Shown in pieces: positions 19,622 through 29,025 of a stretch of 64,000 nucleotides of DNA (position 1 is its first letter; the number at the start of each line of letters is the position of its first letter). The translations under genes and the position numbers were made by a program. Source of the stretch: Neptuniibacter victor. GTDB lineage: Bacteria; Pseudomonadota; Gammaproteobacteria; Pseudomonadales; Balneatricaceae. The stretch spans positions 3,658,001 through 3,722,000 of the forward strand of contig AP025763.1 in NCBI GenBank assembly GCA_027943745.1, read 5' to 3'. The notes beneath the pieces are model-generated. The model worked only from the letters and a program-made list of their open reading frames with translations, made no database searches and was not told the DNA's origin.

Positions 19622-19830
19622 TTTGTGTTGCGGGTGAGTGGCGGATTAAGAAACTATTGGTCGAGCCTCAAGTCACTAGCAATCGCTTTTATTAATGCAC
19701 AAGCAACTACACCACCAGCACAAGAAGTGCCTTGAATCTGGGGATGAATATACCCTGAAAAAGACTCCTTCGTAGACCTTTGCTTCGTATAGATAGGACA
19801 GCACTAAGAAAAGACACAAGATGAAAAGGC

Positions 19831-19898
19831 GGGATTATTCGCTGCGCTCACCCTTCGGGCCGTCGCAAGCTCCGCTGTCTCGCTTCGCTAGGCTCCAA
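19831..19898. repeat. Dispersed repeat, copy B
   Basis: Partner of 18091-18158. This copy is more regular, with TTCGCTGCGCTC, CCCTTCGGGC and CGCTTCGCT segments. It lies 80-150 bases from the tRNA-Arg gene. Confidence 0.55.
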
Positions 19899-19981
19899 CC
19901 AATCAGGGGTCTCACCCTCCAGTGCAATGTTCTAAATATAGGTATGAAATAAACTGAAAGATGTGAAGATATATAAAAAAG

Positions 19982-20058
19982 TGGCGCGCCTGGAGGGATT
20001 CGAACCCCCGACCAACAGGATCGGAACCTGCTACTCTATCCAGCTGAGCTACAGGCGC
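19982..20058 (-). tRNA. tRNA-Arg (anticodon CCG), island attachment target
   Basis: The minus strand gives a complete 77-nt cloverleaf. The acceptor stem is GCGCCTG/CAGGCGC, the anticodon loop is TTCCGAT, the T arm contains GGTTCGAATC and CCA is encoded. The 5' half (20019-20058) lies within the 104-bp direct repeat that bounds the genomic island. This is the only complete copy; 35511-35550 holds only the 5' half. Confidence 0.97.
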
Positions 20059-20122
20059 ACTCAAGAAGTGTTTGCGGGGCGTATTCTACCCATGCGTTCT
20101 TGATTCGCCAAGCTTTATTCTT
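20019..20122. repeat. Island-bounding direct repeat, left copy (attL-like)
   Basis: These 104 bp are identical to 35511-35614. They contain the tRNA-Arg 5' half up to the anticodon loop plus 64 bp upstream of the tRNA gene. The identity starts in the anticodon region, a common crossover site for tyrosine recombinases. Confidence 0.92.
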
Positions 20123-20165
20123 CCGATCCTTATGGTCCTTGGTTCACCTCCCTCCAGGCGCACCA
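20121..20165 (+). repeat. Diverged tRNA-Arg(CCG) 3' half inside the island end
   Basis: From TTCCGATCCT (anticodon loop) through the T arm, acceptor strand and CCA, this plus-strand segment aligns without gaps to the 3' half of the tRNA-Arg at 19982-20026, 36 of 45 positions by my count. It is in the opposite orientation to the intact gene. It is probably a remnant of an attachment site. Confidence 0.75.
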
Positions 20166-20431
20166 CAATCCGCATCATAATTTTTATGGGTTTACTCATC
20201 ACTACATGACATCAGCTACCGATAATTCTCAGCGGCACTGTGACCAGAGCGTGCCACATCTGCCACTCATCAATATTCAGTTTCACTACTACGCAGCAAG
20301 CAATCAAACGCAAAAAACTTGAGGGTATTATTGCTAAGCTCTAAACTAAGCTAACTCTTTGATCTTGCTGACTAACACTTAATTCAGCCAAGAAACTACG
20401 ATACCTGTGCAAATTTGATAAGGAAGTTAAA
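20123..20431. other. Left end of the island, non-coding
   Basis: This stretch holds the tRNA 3'-half remnant and the subterminal repeat at 20233-20255. It ends with the leader of the large helicase gene, including AAGGAAG upstream of 20432. I see no gene in it. Confidence 0.6.
20233..20255 (+). repeat. Subterminal island repeat, left
   Basis: CGGCACTGTGACCAGAGCGT here matches CGGCATTGTGACCATAGCGT at 35377 in the same orientation. It lies 111 bp inside the left 104-bp repeat. Possible arm-type binding site for integrase or an excisionase. Confidence 0.6.
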
Positions 20432-23400
20432 ATGGAGCTGCACCTCAACAGCGACCTAGCGTCCACTTTTTCCCTAGCTGCGCAACAAAATGCATACTCA
20501 TTACTAAAACGAGTACTCTTATCAGTTCCTGCTGCAGTTAAGGGTGAGTCACCAAAAAAAGTTACAGATATACGGGTACTCCTTACCTGCGAACCCATCT
20601 TCTTTGAGCCTGAAGAGTGGCTCATAGATCGCCTTGAAGCCGGGCAGTCCACTAAGCTACAGCTCCGACCACTTAAACCGCACTTCGATAAGTTATCAGG
20701 TTTAACGGAAGAAATGCTGGTTCAGCTTAAATTCGCCGTATCGTATATTGGTAGTGATGGACAACCACATGAGTTCTCATCTCATCATGAAATCAGCTTC
20801 TTGCCAGCAGACTACTGGGGTGGTGAAGCCCGCCAAGCTGAACTGTTAGGCGCTTTTGTTCAGCCTAATGCTCATGCGGTTGAGACCCTAACGGCAAAGG
20901 TCGCACAGGGGCTTCGTAACGCTGGAGAGAACAGCGCAATTGATGGCTACCAATCCAACACTCGAGAAAGACCTTTCCTGTTCGGAGCAGCACTGTGGTC
21001 AACGGTCTTTAACGAACGCTTAATGTATTTGTCACCTCCAAACGGATGGGCCGAGCATGGGCAGCGTATTCGTACGGCAGCCAATATTCTCGAACATAAA
21101 ACAGCAGCCTGCTTAGACACTTCAGTCCTCTTTTCCAGCTGTCTTGAGAACATGGGCCTGAACCCTGTCATCGCTTTAACAAAGACACACGCATTCGCAG
21201 GCTTTTGGCTAGTTGATGATTGTTTTCCAGTTCTGACCAATGACGATCCTATTGATCTTCGTAAACGCATGGACACATCGGACATTGTCATGTTCGAAAC
21301 AACGTTGGTCACTAACGATTCACCTGTAACATTCAAGCAAGCAATTGATCGTGCCAAGACGTTACTGGAAGAGGATCAGGAATCCGAGTTTGTAATGCTA
21401 ATCGACATTAAACAGGCCCGGACACGAAGAATAAAACCAATTGGTGCCATCGAAAATAAAGCTGTAGCAGAGGTAAAAAGTGAGGGCAAAGATGGCTTAT
21501 CCCGCGTTGCTATCGGCATAGATACAGCCCCCCCTTTGCCACCTGTTCGTGGTGATGATCGCATCTATGAAGAAACACCTGAAACTCGTGTCGATATGTG
21601 GCAACGTAAGCTGCTAGATTTAACGAAACGAAATCCACTTCTGAATGTAAAAAGCTCTGCCCTTAAACTCTTCTGTCCTGACCTAGGCACACTTGAAGAT
21701 ATGCTAGCGGCCGATCAAACATTTAGCTTTGTCGCTGCAGACGAAACACCACTTGTTGATAAGGAACGCAGTACCGAAGTCTTTCGTCTCAGTACAGGTG
21801 AAGATTTACACAGAGAGTTTGCCCTACAGCAACTCGACAATAAAAAACTCATCGTCAACGATACGATGAAACGTAAAGATGCCAAGCTCGTAGAACTCCT
21901 TCGCAAAGCGAAAAATGACTTAGAAGAAGGCGGCACAAATACTCTATTCTTAGCGATAGGTATGCTTCGATGGAGAGAGACTCCTGAGAGTGAAAAATCC
22001 TTCCGAGCCCCATTGATTCTGTTACCGGTTAAGCTAGAACGTCGTAGTGCTCAAGCTAAAGTGATGCTACGCCAACTTCCCGATGAAGAACCAATCTTTA
22101 ACCTGACGCTTCTTGAAATGCTTCAGAGAGATTACGATATAAATCTTGACCAACTACGTAATGAGCTCCCTGAAGATGAATCCGGCGTTGATGTAGAAGG
22201 TATCTGGAATATAGTTCGAGCAGCCATCCAAGATCAGCCGGGCTTTATCGTTGTTGAAGAAATTGTCCTAGGCTCATTTTCGTTTGCAAAGTATCTCATG
22301 TGGAAAGACCTTCGTGACCGTACAGAACTCCTTAAACAAAGCCCTTTTGTCGACCACCTTGTAGACCGCCCTACTGATGCCTATAACCAAGAAACATCTT
22401 TTGTCACGCGTGATGAAGTAGACGATAAAATCAACCCTGAATCATTCTATGCCCCCCTTAATTGCGACTCCTCCCAGATGGTTGCTGTTGAAGCATCATC
22501 CCATCCCCAAGACTTTGTTCTGGAGGGACCTCCTGGGACAGGCAAATCTGAAACCATTGCAAATATCATCTGCCATAACCTAGCCCAGGGAAGAAAAGTT
22601 CTCTTTGTAGCTGAAAAGATGGCCGCCCTTCAGGTCGTTTATCGTCGCATGGAAAAGATCGGCTTAGCGCACCTTTGTTTAGAATTACACTCAAACAAGG
22701 CCAACAAAAAATCAGTTCTTGATCAGCTAGGGTCTGCATGGACACAGCGAGAAAGCGCTTCTCAGAATGACTGGATTGCAAAGGCACAGAAGCTAGAAAA
22801 AGTACGCCATGGATTGAATAACTACGTGGCTGAACTTCATCACCGTCATGCCCTAGGCTTATCTGCCCGTGATGCAATGGCGAGGGTGGTGCGCTTCTCA
22901 TATGAGCACCCCCTCCGCTTAGAGTGGCCTGAAGACCAAAGCCAAGCACCGATAAAAACAGAAGCTGAGATTGATCCTTACTTAGAAACCGCCAGAGAGT
23001 TAGGGATCGCTTTTGGAGAGGTTGAAGATCTTGACCCTGCCAACTTTGAATCGATCATTCAGATGGACTTTTCAAACCAATGGCGTACTTCTACAATCGC
23101 TTTTGCGAACCGAGCCCACACAGCATCTAAGAAAGCTCATGAAAGTGTCACCTCCTTGCTAAAAACGCTGGATGATTCCCTTGATCACATATCACCTAAA
23201 AAGCTTAGTCAACTATCAGGATTAGCAGAGCTCTGTGAACTCGTGATAAATGGTGACGTTGACTTTGCCTTGCAGGGAGGAGGCCCTTCTCGCATTAGTG
23301 CATTGAGCGACAGTATCTCTCTGCACTCTGAGCTTCATGACCTGATAAAAGAATTTGGCCACGGACTTAAATGGCCGATGCTAGAGGAGTTAGAATGGGA

Positions 23401-26350
23401 TCAATGGATTCAGCAGCGCAACGAAGCAACCGGTCTTTTTGGTTTTGTTAAGCGTTATAGCCTGCGAAAAGCAATACGTGCTAAAGGCCTTGAGAAGATC
23501 ACTGATCTTGGGATTCTTGATTCAGCAATCACAGCACGTGAAACTCTTATGCGACTCAAAAGCAGTTCCTCTGAACTGGAAGGAACAGCTGCCTGGTCAG
23601 GTATTGATTCAGACCCAAAACAACTTAATAAATATCATAAAGAAGGCGCACGAGCACTAGAACTTTTCAAAATATTTGTCGGATCGTTTTCTGACCCAAC
23701 TCGGCCCGTTAGTACGTTACGTCGTTACTTAGTTGAAGGTAAAGATTTCTTATCTGATAACTCTCAAATCTCTGGGTTAGCTCGCCGTGTAGCCGAAGAA
23801 GCAGCTAACTACACTACACTTAATGAAGAAGCCGAAGCTCTAAAAATCAAAATTAACTTTGATGATGATCTTAGAAAAATATCTTCAGACTTCAGTGTAG
23901 TTGCCGATCAGAGTGAGCGCTTAAGTCGTTGGTGTCGTTGGCTAGCCACTAAGAAACGTGCATCTCAATATCAGCTAGAACCTCTATCGCAGATGCTGGA
24001 AACACGTGTAATTACACCACATGATTGTGAGGCAAATGCTATGACGGCCTTATGTATGTGGTTGGCCCCTAAACTGATCGACCAAAGCCCTTCACTAGTT
24101 CAGTTTGCCGGTGCATCGCATGAAGCCACCATTGAAATGTTCCGTGAACTTGACGCAGATGTCTCAGCAACCACTTCCGAATTTATTTTAGCTAAAACAG
24201 CTGGAAATGTGCCTGACCGAAATGCACCAAGCACCCCTGCTGAGTATGGCGTACTGGCTCGAGAGTTAACGAAGAAAACAAGACATAAACCTGTTCGCGC
24301 TTTAGTGAAGGAAATGGGGAGTGCCCTCACTGATCTGACACCTTGCTTCATGATGTCGCCGCTGTCAGTGGCACAATTTTTGCCCGCAGATTTTGCTTTT
24401 TTTGATCTTGTAGTATTCGATGAAGCATCTCAAATTACCACTTGGGATGCTGTTGGTGTGATTGCACGCGGCAAGAACGTCATAGTCGTTGGTGACCCGA
24501 AACAGATGCCACCAAGCAATACTTTTGGTCGCAAAGAGGAAGACGACTCAGACGAAGGTGATTTAGAATCGATCTTGGATCAGGCACTAGCAGCGCGCTT
24601 ACCACATCTTCGTTTAACCGGGCATTATCGTAGTCGCCATGAAACACTAATTGCGTTCTCTAACTCTCATTACTATGAAAACCAGCTGACAACATTCCCG
24701 TCAGCGGAAACTAAAGCTAGCGCGGTAACCTTGCACCGTATTGAGGGTGTATATGCTAAAGGGCGTGGACAAACAAATACTATCGAGGCGCAAGCAGTAG
24801 TCGCAGAGGTTGTTAAGCGTCTCACAGCTATGCTAAACGGTGCTCCAGAGCGCTCTATGGGTATAGTGACTATCAATTCTCAGCAACAACGCTTGATTGA
24901 AGATCTAGTTGATGAAGCCCGCCGCAAGAACCCTGAATTAGAACGTTTCTTTACAGCCACCGATACCTACGACCCACTATTTGTTAAGAATCTTGAATCT
25001 GTTCAAGGTGATGAACGTGACATTATCATTCTCTCGCTGACCTATGGCCCGACTGAACCAGGCGGAAGTACTATGAGTATGAACTTTGGTCCTCTGAATA
25101 AACAAGGAGGAGAACGACGTCTAAATGTTGCTGTGACTCGAGCAACGACAGAAGTTCTAATTTTCTCAAGCTTTAATTCATCTATGGTAGATTTATCTCG
25201 TACACAAGCTACCGCTGTAGAGCATCTGAAAAACTATCTCGAGTTTGCTGAACGAGGGCCTATTGCTTTAGCTGAATTTAGTTCAGCCAACTATGGTGTT
25301 GATCAATTTGATTCAGACTTTGAACAAGCAGTTGCTATGACACTTCGAGAGAAGGGGTGGAAGGTTCAAACTCAAGTTGGCGTATCTAAATTCCGCATTG
25401 ATCTAGGTATTGTTCATCCTGATAAACCTGGTGAATATCTCGCAGGTGTTGAATGCGACGGTGCCACCTACCACGGCTCACCATCAGCACGAGACCGTGA
25501 CCGTGTTCGCCAAGCAATTCTGGAGAACCTCGGCTGGCGTATAATTCGCTTATGGTCCACGGATTACTTCCAAGAACCAGAATATGCGCTGAAAAAGATC
25601 CACGAGGGTTTAGAGGCATTATTGGCTGAAGACCGTGATAAAGAAGCTGCTGAACAAAAGAGTGAGGCATTACAAACAGTAGTGCCCGATTTATCTGCAG
25701 ACCTACACCAAGAGACATCATCAAAAAATAATGATGCTATTAATGACGCATGCCTCGCACCAAAAGAGCCAAAAGCACTTGAGGAAACTTGCCAATCCCA
25801 AGTTAAGGAAAGTAAACCGTCAAATGAACCTAGAGATACTAATGAACTCTCTGACACTAGCGACGTTCTTTCAGAACTTCCCACCTACGATAAAGATCAG
25901 TATTTCGATACCAACCACAAAGTGAACCTTAGTGAGCTAGCTAAATCCGTTTTAGCACGCAAAAACGGGATTACTCTTCACGAGCTAACGCTAGATATAG
26001 CACTCAGGCACGGTTTGAATCGAAGCTCTCGCAAACAACGTAAGCACCTACGTGATGTAATAAAAGGCTGGGCAGGTTTTTGGCGAGAGGGTGACGAGAA
26101 AACGACCGTCTGGCTATCACCGGATGATGTGTGCGATGAGATCCCTTGGAGAGGTCTTTATGCTTTTGGCCTAGAACGTGATTGGAAGGAGTTATGCTAC
26201 CAAGAGAAAGTTGGTATCACTCGCGCTGCTCTAGCTTCGCAGCCCGAAGACCCTGTTGATTGGATTTTTAACGAATTTAAGATAACTCGCCGCCATACCT
26301 CAACAGCTGAGGTATTCCAAACATGGATAGATGAGACTAATGACTCTTAA
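20432..26350 (+). CDS. DUF4011 / SF1 helicase / DUF559-Vsr-like nuclease / DUF3320 giant defence protein
   Basis: A 1972-residue multidomain protein. In order: a beta-rich N-terminal region (about 1-140), then a transglutaminase-like segment (Cys near 226, His near 252, Asp near 260). DUF4011 begins with MWQRKLLDLTKRNPLLN near 388. The SF1 helicase has GPPGTGKS (about 699), DEAS (about 1330), GDPKQMPPS (about 1354), QGDERD (about 1525) and NVAVTRA (about 1565). A DUF559/Vsr-like PD-(D/E)XK nuclease follows (FRIDLGI near 1654, GVECDG near 1673). A DUF3320-like tail comes after ~1830. From memory this architecture matches the single-gene DUF4011-helicase-Vsr (Hhe) antiphage family. Likely it translocates on foreign DNA and cleaves it. 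It is the first gene inside the left island end. Confidence 0.88.
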   Translation: MELHLNSDLASTFSLAAQQNAYSLLKRVLLSVPAAVKGESPKKVTDIRVLLTCEPIFFEPEEWLIDRLEAGQSTKLQLRPLKPHFDKLSGLTEEMLVQLKFAVSYIGSDGQPHEFSSHHEISFLPADYWGGEARQAELLGAFVQPNAHAVETLTAKVAQGLRNAGENSAIDGYQSNTRERPFLFGAALWSTVFNERLMYLSPPNGWAEHGQRIRTAANILEHKTAACLDTSVLFSSCLENMGLNPVIALTKTHAFAGFWLVDDCFPVLTNDDPIDLRKRMDTSDIVMFETTLVTNDSPVTFKQAIDRAKTLLEEDQESEFVMLIDIKQARTRRIKPIGAIENKAVAEVKSEGKDGLSRVAIGIDTAPPLPPVRGDDRIYEETPETRVDMWQRKLLDLTKRNPLLNVKSSALKLFCPDLGTLEDMLAADQTFSFVAADETPLVDKERSTEVFRLSTGEDLHREFALQQLDNKKLIVNDTMKRKDAKLVELLRKAKNDLEEGGTNTLFLAIGMLRWRETPESEKSFRAPLILLPVKLERRSAQAKVMLRQLPDEEPIFNLTLLEMLQRDYDINLDQLRNELPEDESGVDVEGIWNIVRAAIQDQPGFIVVEEIVLGSFSFAKYLMWKDLRDRTELLKQSPFVDHLVDRPTDAYNQETSFVTRDEVDDKINPESFYAPLNCDSSQMVAVEASSHPQDFVLEGPPGTGKSETIANIICHNLAQGRKVLFVAEKMAALQVVYRRMEKIGLAHLCLELHSNKANKKSVLDQLGSAWTQRESASQNDWIAKAQKLEKVRHGLNNYVAELHHRHALGLSARDAMARVVRFSYEHPLRLEWPEDQSQAPIKTEAEIDPYLETARELGIAFGEVEDLDPANFESIIQMDFSNQWRTSTIAFANRAHTASKKAHESVTSLLKTLDDSLDHISPKKLSQLSGLAELCELVINGDVDFALQGGGPSRISALSDSISLHSELHDLIKEFGHGLKWPMLEELEWDQWIQQRNEATGLFGFVKRYSLRKAIRAKGLEKITDLGILDSAITARETLMRLKSSSSELEGTAAWSGIDSDPKQLNKYHKEGARALELFKIFVGSFSDPTRPVSTLRRYLVEGKDFLSDNSQISGLARRVAEEAANYTTLNEEAEALKIKINFDDDLRKISSDFSVVADQSERLSRWCRWLATKKRASQYQLEPLSQMLETRVITPHDCEANAMTALCMWLAPKLIDQSPSLVQFAGASHEATIEMFRELDADVSATTSEFILAKTAGNVPDRNAPSTPAEYGVLARELTKKTRHKPVRALVKEMGSALTDLTPCFMMSPLSVAQFLPADFAFFDLVVFDEASQITTWDAVGVIARGKNVIVVGDPKQMPPSNTFGRKEEDDSDEGDLESILDQALAARLPHLRLTGHYRSRHETLIAFSNSHYYENQLTTFPSAETKASAVTLHRIEGVYAKGRGQTNTIEAQAVVAEVVKRLTAMLNGAPERSMGIVTINSQQQRLIEDLVDEARRKNPELERFFTATDTYDPLFVKNLESVQGDERDIIILSLTYGPTEPGGSTMSMNFGPLNKQGGERRLNVAVTRATTEVLIFSSFNSSMVDLSRTQATAVEHLKNYLEFAERGPIALAEFSSANYGVDQFDSDFEQAVAMTLREKGWKVQTQVGVSKFRIDLGIVHPDKPGEYLAGVECDGATYHGSPSARDRDRVRQAILENLGWRIIRLWSTDYFQEPEYALKKIHEGLEALLAEDRDKEAAEQKSEALQTVVPDLSADLHQETSSKNNDAINDACLAPKEPKALEETCQSQVKESKPSNEPRDTNELSDTSDVLSELPTYDKDQYFDTNHKVNLSELAKSVLARKNGITLHELTLDIALRHGLNRSSRKQRKHLRDVIKGWAGFWREGDEKTTVWLSPDDVCDEIPWRGLYAFGLERDWKELCYQEKVGITRAALASQPEDPVDWIFNEFKITRRHTSTAEVFQTWIDETNDS

Positions 26351-26469
26351 TTAAACCACGAGAGGATTCCGAATGAACTGAGCTAAATACTACACGCCAT
26401 CCAGATTAGGATGGCTCAGTGTTGAGTTTTAACTTATGAGGAAAGAAGTGATCTACATCGGCAATATTT

Positions 26470-26975
26470 TATGAACCTGATTAGTGAGATTTCATCAAGA
26501 CAATACAGGCACTTACCTCTCTGATAACCATTCAGCGCATCACGACTGCTTGTGATACTAATGTTCTTACTCCCAGAACGAGTTACTAGGTGGCCACTAT
26601 CAGCGTCATGATCAACACTAATCAGGTTACGGGCTCTACAAGCCTCTAGCGAGCTTCTGTCTCCTCGAGTAGAGAAGTATTATGATTATCTGAAAACAGC
26701 TCATACAGAACTTCCGTGATCCTAATCCCATTGTTTTGTTTGCGCTCATCGATAAAAAATCGCTCAGGCACATCTTCATTGTTCACTACATGGAACGCAT
26801 CAATCACATTAACAAAACCAAGCTTTGAAGTTTGGCTGATCAAATCGTTTTTGGTTATCTGTTCATTGTTGTACTGCTGGCTTAAATCCAAAAATCTACC
26901 AGCAGAGCGAGCACCTTGTTTATCTACCAAATTTAGGTGCTCACACAAGTTACGGCTGAATGGCTCTGTCAGTTA
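26470..26975 (-). pseudogene. Decayed HNH endonuclease gene
   Basis: Read on the minus strand, one frame from about 26975 gives a conserved-looking segment (residues like GFVNVIDAFH and RFFIDERK) ending in EAR-stop-RLVEP. The TAG at 26646-26648 appears to replace a Trp codon. A frameshift then leads to a second frame containing RNLISVDHD and SRDALNGYQRGKCLYC. The last block is the CxxC entry of an HNH nuclease of a family I recognise; the VDHF metal-binding part is missing. The 5' end is also missing. So the gene is truncated at both ends and broken by a nonsense and a frameshift. Family assignment is from memory of the motif order. Confidence 0.65.
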
Positions 26976-27226
26976 TTCAATCGTTAGCAAATCACTACCA
27001 GAACGGCCTGAGATTTCTATCAAAGATTTAGCCCGTGCGAGCTTACAAGACCCAGAGTTACGATCGAAGAGAATGATCGCACGTCAGTAACTTTGTAGGA
27101 TGGGTTCCGATGAAAAAATTCCATTTTGGCCTCCATGGTAGCCGGAGATTACCACAGAGTAATATTTCCATCCTCATTATCAACAATGATGGATATGGGA
27201 ACCGGGGATAGCCATCTCCGCAGCCA

Positions 27227-27457
27227 AGCCGCCGCGCGCGGCTGGCCTCACTAAATATTACATCCCGCAAGCTCTTCCAAACATGCCGACTGAGGAAGTC
27301 TTTCTTAAACGCTCTGACTGGAACTCACTGAGAAGTTTAACACGGCGCGGTACGCGCCAGTCAGGAGAACCGGGCATGTAAGCAATGAACGACGCGCTGT
27401 GCGCGCCTCATTTAGATCACTTGAAAAGCCAAGACCTGCCGCGCTCTGCGCGGCAGG
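27227..27457. repeat. Cluster of four GC-rich hairpins
   Basis: Four inverted repeats lie within 230 bp: 27227-27243 (6-bp arms), 27344-27358 (GGCGCG/CGCGCC, loop GTA), 27393-27405 (CGCGC/GCGCG, loop TGT) and 27435-27457 (CCTGCCGCGC/GCGCGGCAGG, loop TCT). The second is nested inside CTGACTGG/CCAGTCAG (27314-27321 with 27357-27364). No T-runs follow, so they are not ordinary terminators. Confidence 0.7.
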
Positions 27458-27726
27458 CTCAGTTCCGCAGTTTATGCATCAACCCTTTTTCATATCCGCA
27501 GCTATTCAGCTTAATTAATCTTCAAGTTGTAACCTAACGCATCAAAGCGTGGGCAGCCACCCTCATTTCCAGATACAGAAATAAACAACTGAAAGACTAA
27601 AAGACTACGTGTTATTGAAACTGTACAAAATGTAATAACAGCGCGACCTGGAGGAAATTTCTGACAGGGTAATTTAAGGGGCATTCGATAGCTCCATTAA
27701 CAGGAACAAACCGGGGAGAACATAAA

Positions 27727-28608
27727 TCAGAGATACCGCTGTGCTGAAGCGATTCTCTCCTTAATTTTATCTCGCCTAATGCTAGTAACCCCGGACATAG
27801 CCTGCAATGCAGCAGACAAATTTTTAGGAGTAGCCGCCATACCAAAACTTTCACAAACCTTCTGAGCAGTCACAACTGCCGCCCATTCTTTCTCCCGCCC
27901 TTTAACTCTAGGGTTGCTTTGGGAAGCAATTTCAAGTTTACCAACAGTACTCGTAATACTTTTCTTAACCGAACTCTGCTTATCACGCCACTTATCCTCA
28001 CGATAAGCCGCTAGTTGAAACTGCATAAATGGAGAATCGTGAATCCCAAGAATCTCTAACTTTAACCTAGTATTACCGGTTGTTCGAACAAAACGGATAG
28101 CTTCATCTAAATCGAAAATTTCACCTGCAAAAGCTTTTGCAGCATGGCCCTGCGATACTGTCCTACGACCAACACAATGCAAGAAATCCATATCAATAAC
28201 CTGCGTATCATTTGATAGAAGCTTCTCAATATCCTTTGGTTGATGCTTTCTCTTTAAACGAGGACGGAAAGCAGGGCTTGCAACCCCATCCTCACCAGCC
28301 GCGAATCGTTTATTAAGCTCTAGCTGGATAGCAACGTAGGCATTTCTTTGCTCTAAATAACGCCCTCTCAAATCTACATTAATATCAGCAATCATCGATT
28401 CCAAACTCCGAAGCAGCATCGATGTTGGGAACTGACTCAAACGTTCAACGAATTCAGGCTTGATTATAAAACTAAGCCTATCTTTTTCTTCAGGGTTAAG
28501 AATATTTTCAGAGGTAAGGAGCTCTAGGGATGAAACTACCGGCTTAGCTTCTGGAGCCTCGATGGCTTCAACAGCGCGAATAATATTTTCTTCTCTATGC
28601 ATAGGCAT
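27727..28608 (-). CDS. Island protein of unknown function
   Basis: A 293-residue soluble, charged, mostly helical protein. I do not recognise a family. There is a basic stretch near residues 130-140 (FRPRLKRKHQPKD), and the overall basic character could suit nucleic-acid binding; this is only a suggestion. Two in-frame ATGs (28608 and 28602) are possible and no strong ribosome site is seen. It lies on the same strand as the integrase, 417 bp downstream of it. Confidence 0.6.
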   Translation of the reverse strand: MPMHREENIIRAVEAIEAPEAKPVVSSLELLTSENILNPEEKDRLSFIIKPEFVERLSQFPTSMLLRSLESMIADINVDLRGRYLEQRNAYVAIQLELNKRFAAGEDGVASPAFRPRLKRKHQPKDIEKLLSNDTQVIDMDFLHCVGRRTVSQGHAAKAFAGEIFDLDEAIRFVRTTGNTRLKLEILGIHDSPFMQFQLAAYREDKWRDKQSSVKKSITSTVGKLEIASQSNPRVKGREKEWAAVVTAQKVCESFGMAATPKNLSAALQAMSGVTSIRRDKIKERIASAQRYL

Positions 28609-29025
28609 AAATCAATACCAGCTCATTGACCGGAAATTTATACCCTCATTCTTTGCGGCTCCCGGTCAGTGAAACAGCGGCAAAGGGCTTTATGGGAAAC
28701 CTATAGGTTCCTCTCTGGAACATTTACAGCTCCTGTACTGTGTTGCGTGCGTGAAGTATAAATGGGGCATTTGCGGTTGATTTCAACTCTAAACTTTCTA
28801 TTCCCAATCAAAAAACATTACAAATTGACGTTACCTAAAACAGGCCAAATCCCAAGATTCATGGGACTTACGAAAGCTAAAGGCTAATCAAAACATGCAA
28901 CGAAAGGTCAACTCATTTTGCAGTTTTATTGACGTAACAATTCGGAACCCTTAGAAGGCCACAAGTTCACTCTTTGGATAGAAACCTATTCGCTGCTTTC
29001 CATCACTAAATCCTTATACTTCAAT
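28609..29025. other. Non-coding gap between integrase and unknown gene
   Basis: No gene is supported. Two dyads are visible: TGACCGG/CCGGTCA with a 28-base loop (28627-28668), just upstream of the 27727-28608 gene and a possible operator, and TCCCA/TGGGA (28851-28867). No T-run follows the latter in the integrase direction. Confidence 0.5.

Larger units (their letters stand above)
26351..27726. other. Degraded region of the island
   Basis: Almost 1.4 kb without an intact gene. It holds the HNH pseudogene (26470-26975) and a cluster of GC-rich hairpins (27227-27457). Between them, the plus frame ending at 27090 encodes a protein-like tail (ISIKDLARASLQDPELR) that I cannot identify and that has no credible start. 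The rest looks non-coding. Confidence 0.6.

Noticed and set aside
19660-19805. Minus-strand frame with a GTSCAGGVVACALIKAIAS segment, like a subtilase serine motif or a double-glycine peptide
   Set aside because: It is under 50 codons, has no start codon and a stop just upstream. The resemblance rests on a few residues and could be chance.
26716-27090. 124-codon plus-strand open frame
   Set aside because: Its first two thirds are antisense to the HNH pseudogene. Only the last ~40 codons look protein-like, so no intact gene is claimed.
27058-27270. 70-codon minus-strand open frame in the hairpin region
   Set aside because: It overlaps the first GC-rich hairpin, has no ribosome site and no recognisable domain.
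27227-27457. CRISPR array or integron attC array
   Set aside because: The hairpins differ in sequence and spacing, there are no regular direct repeats with unique spacers, and no complete attC R''/R' boxes or integrase of integron type are visible.
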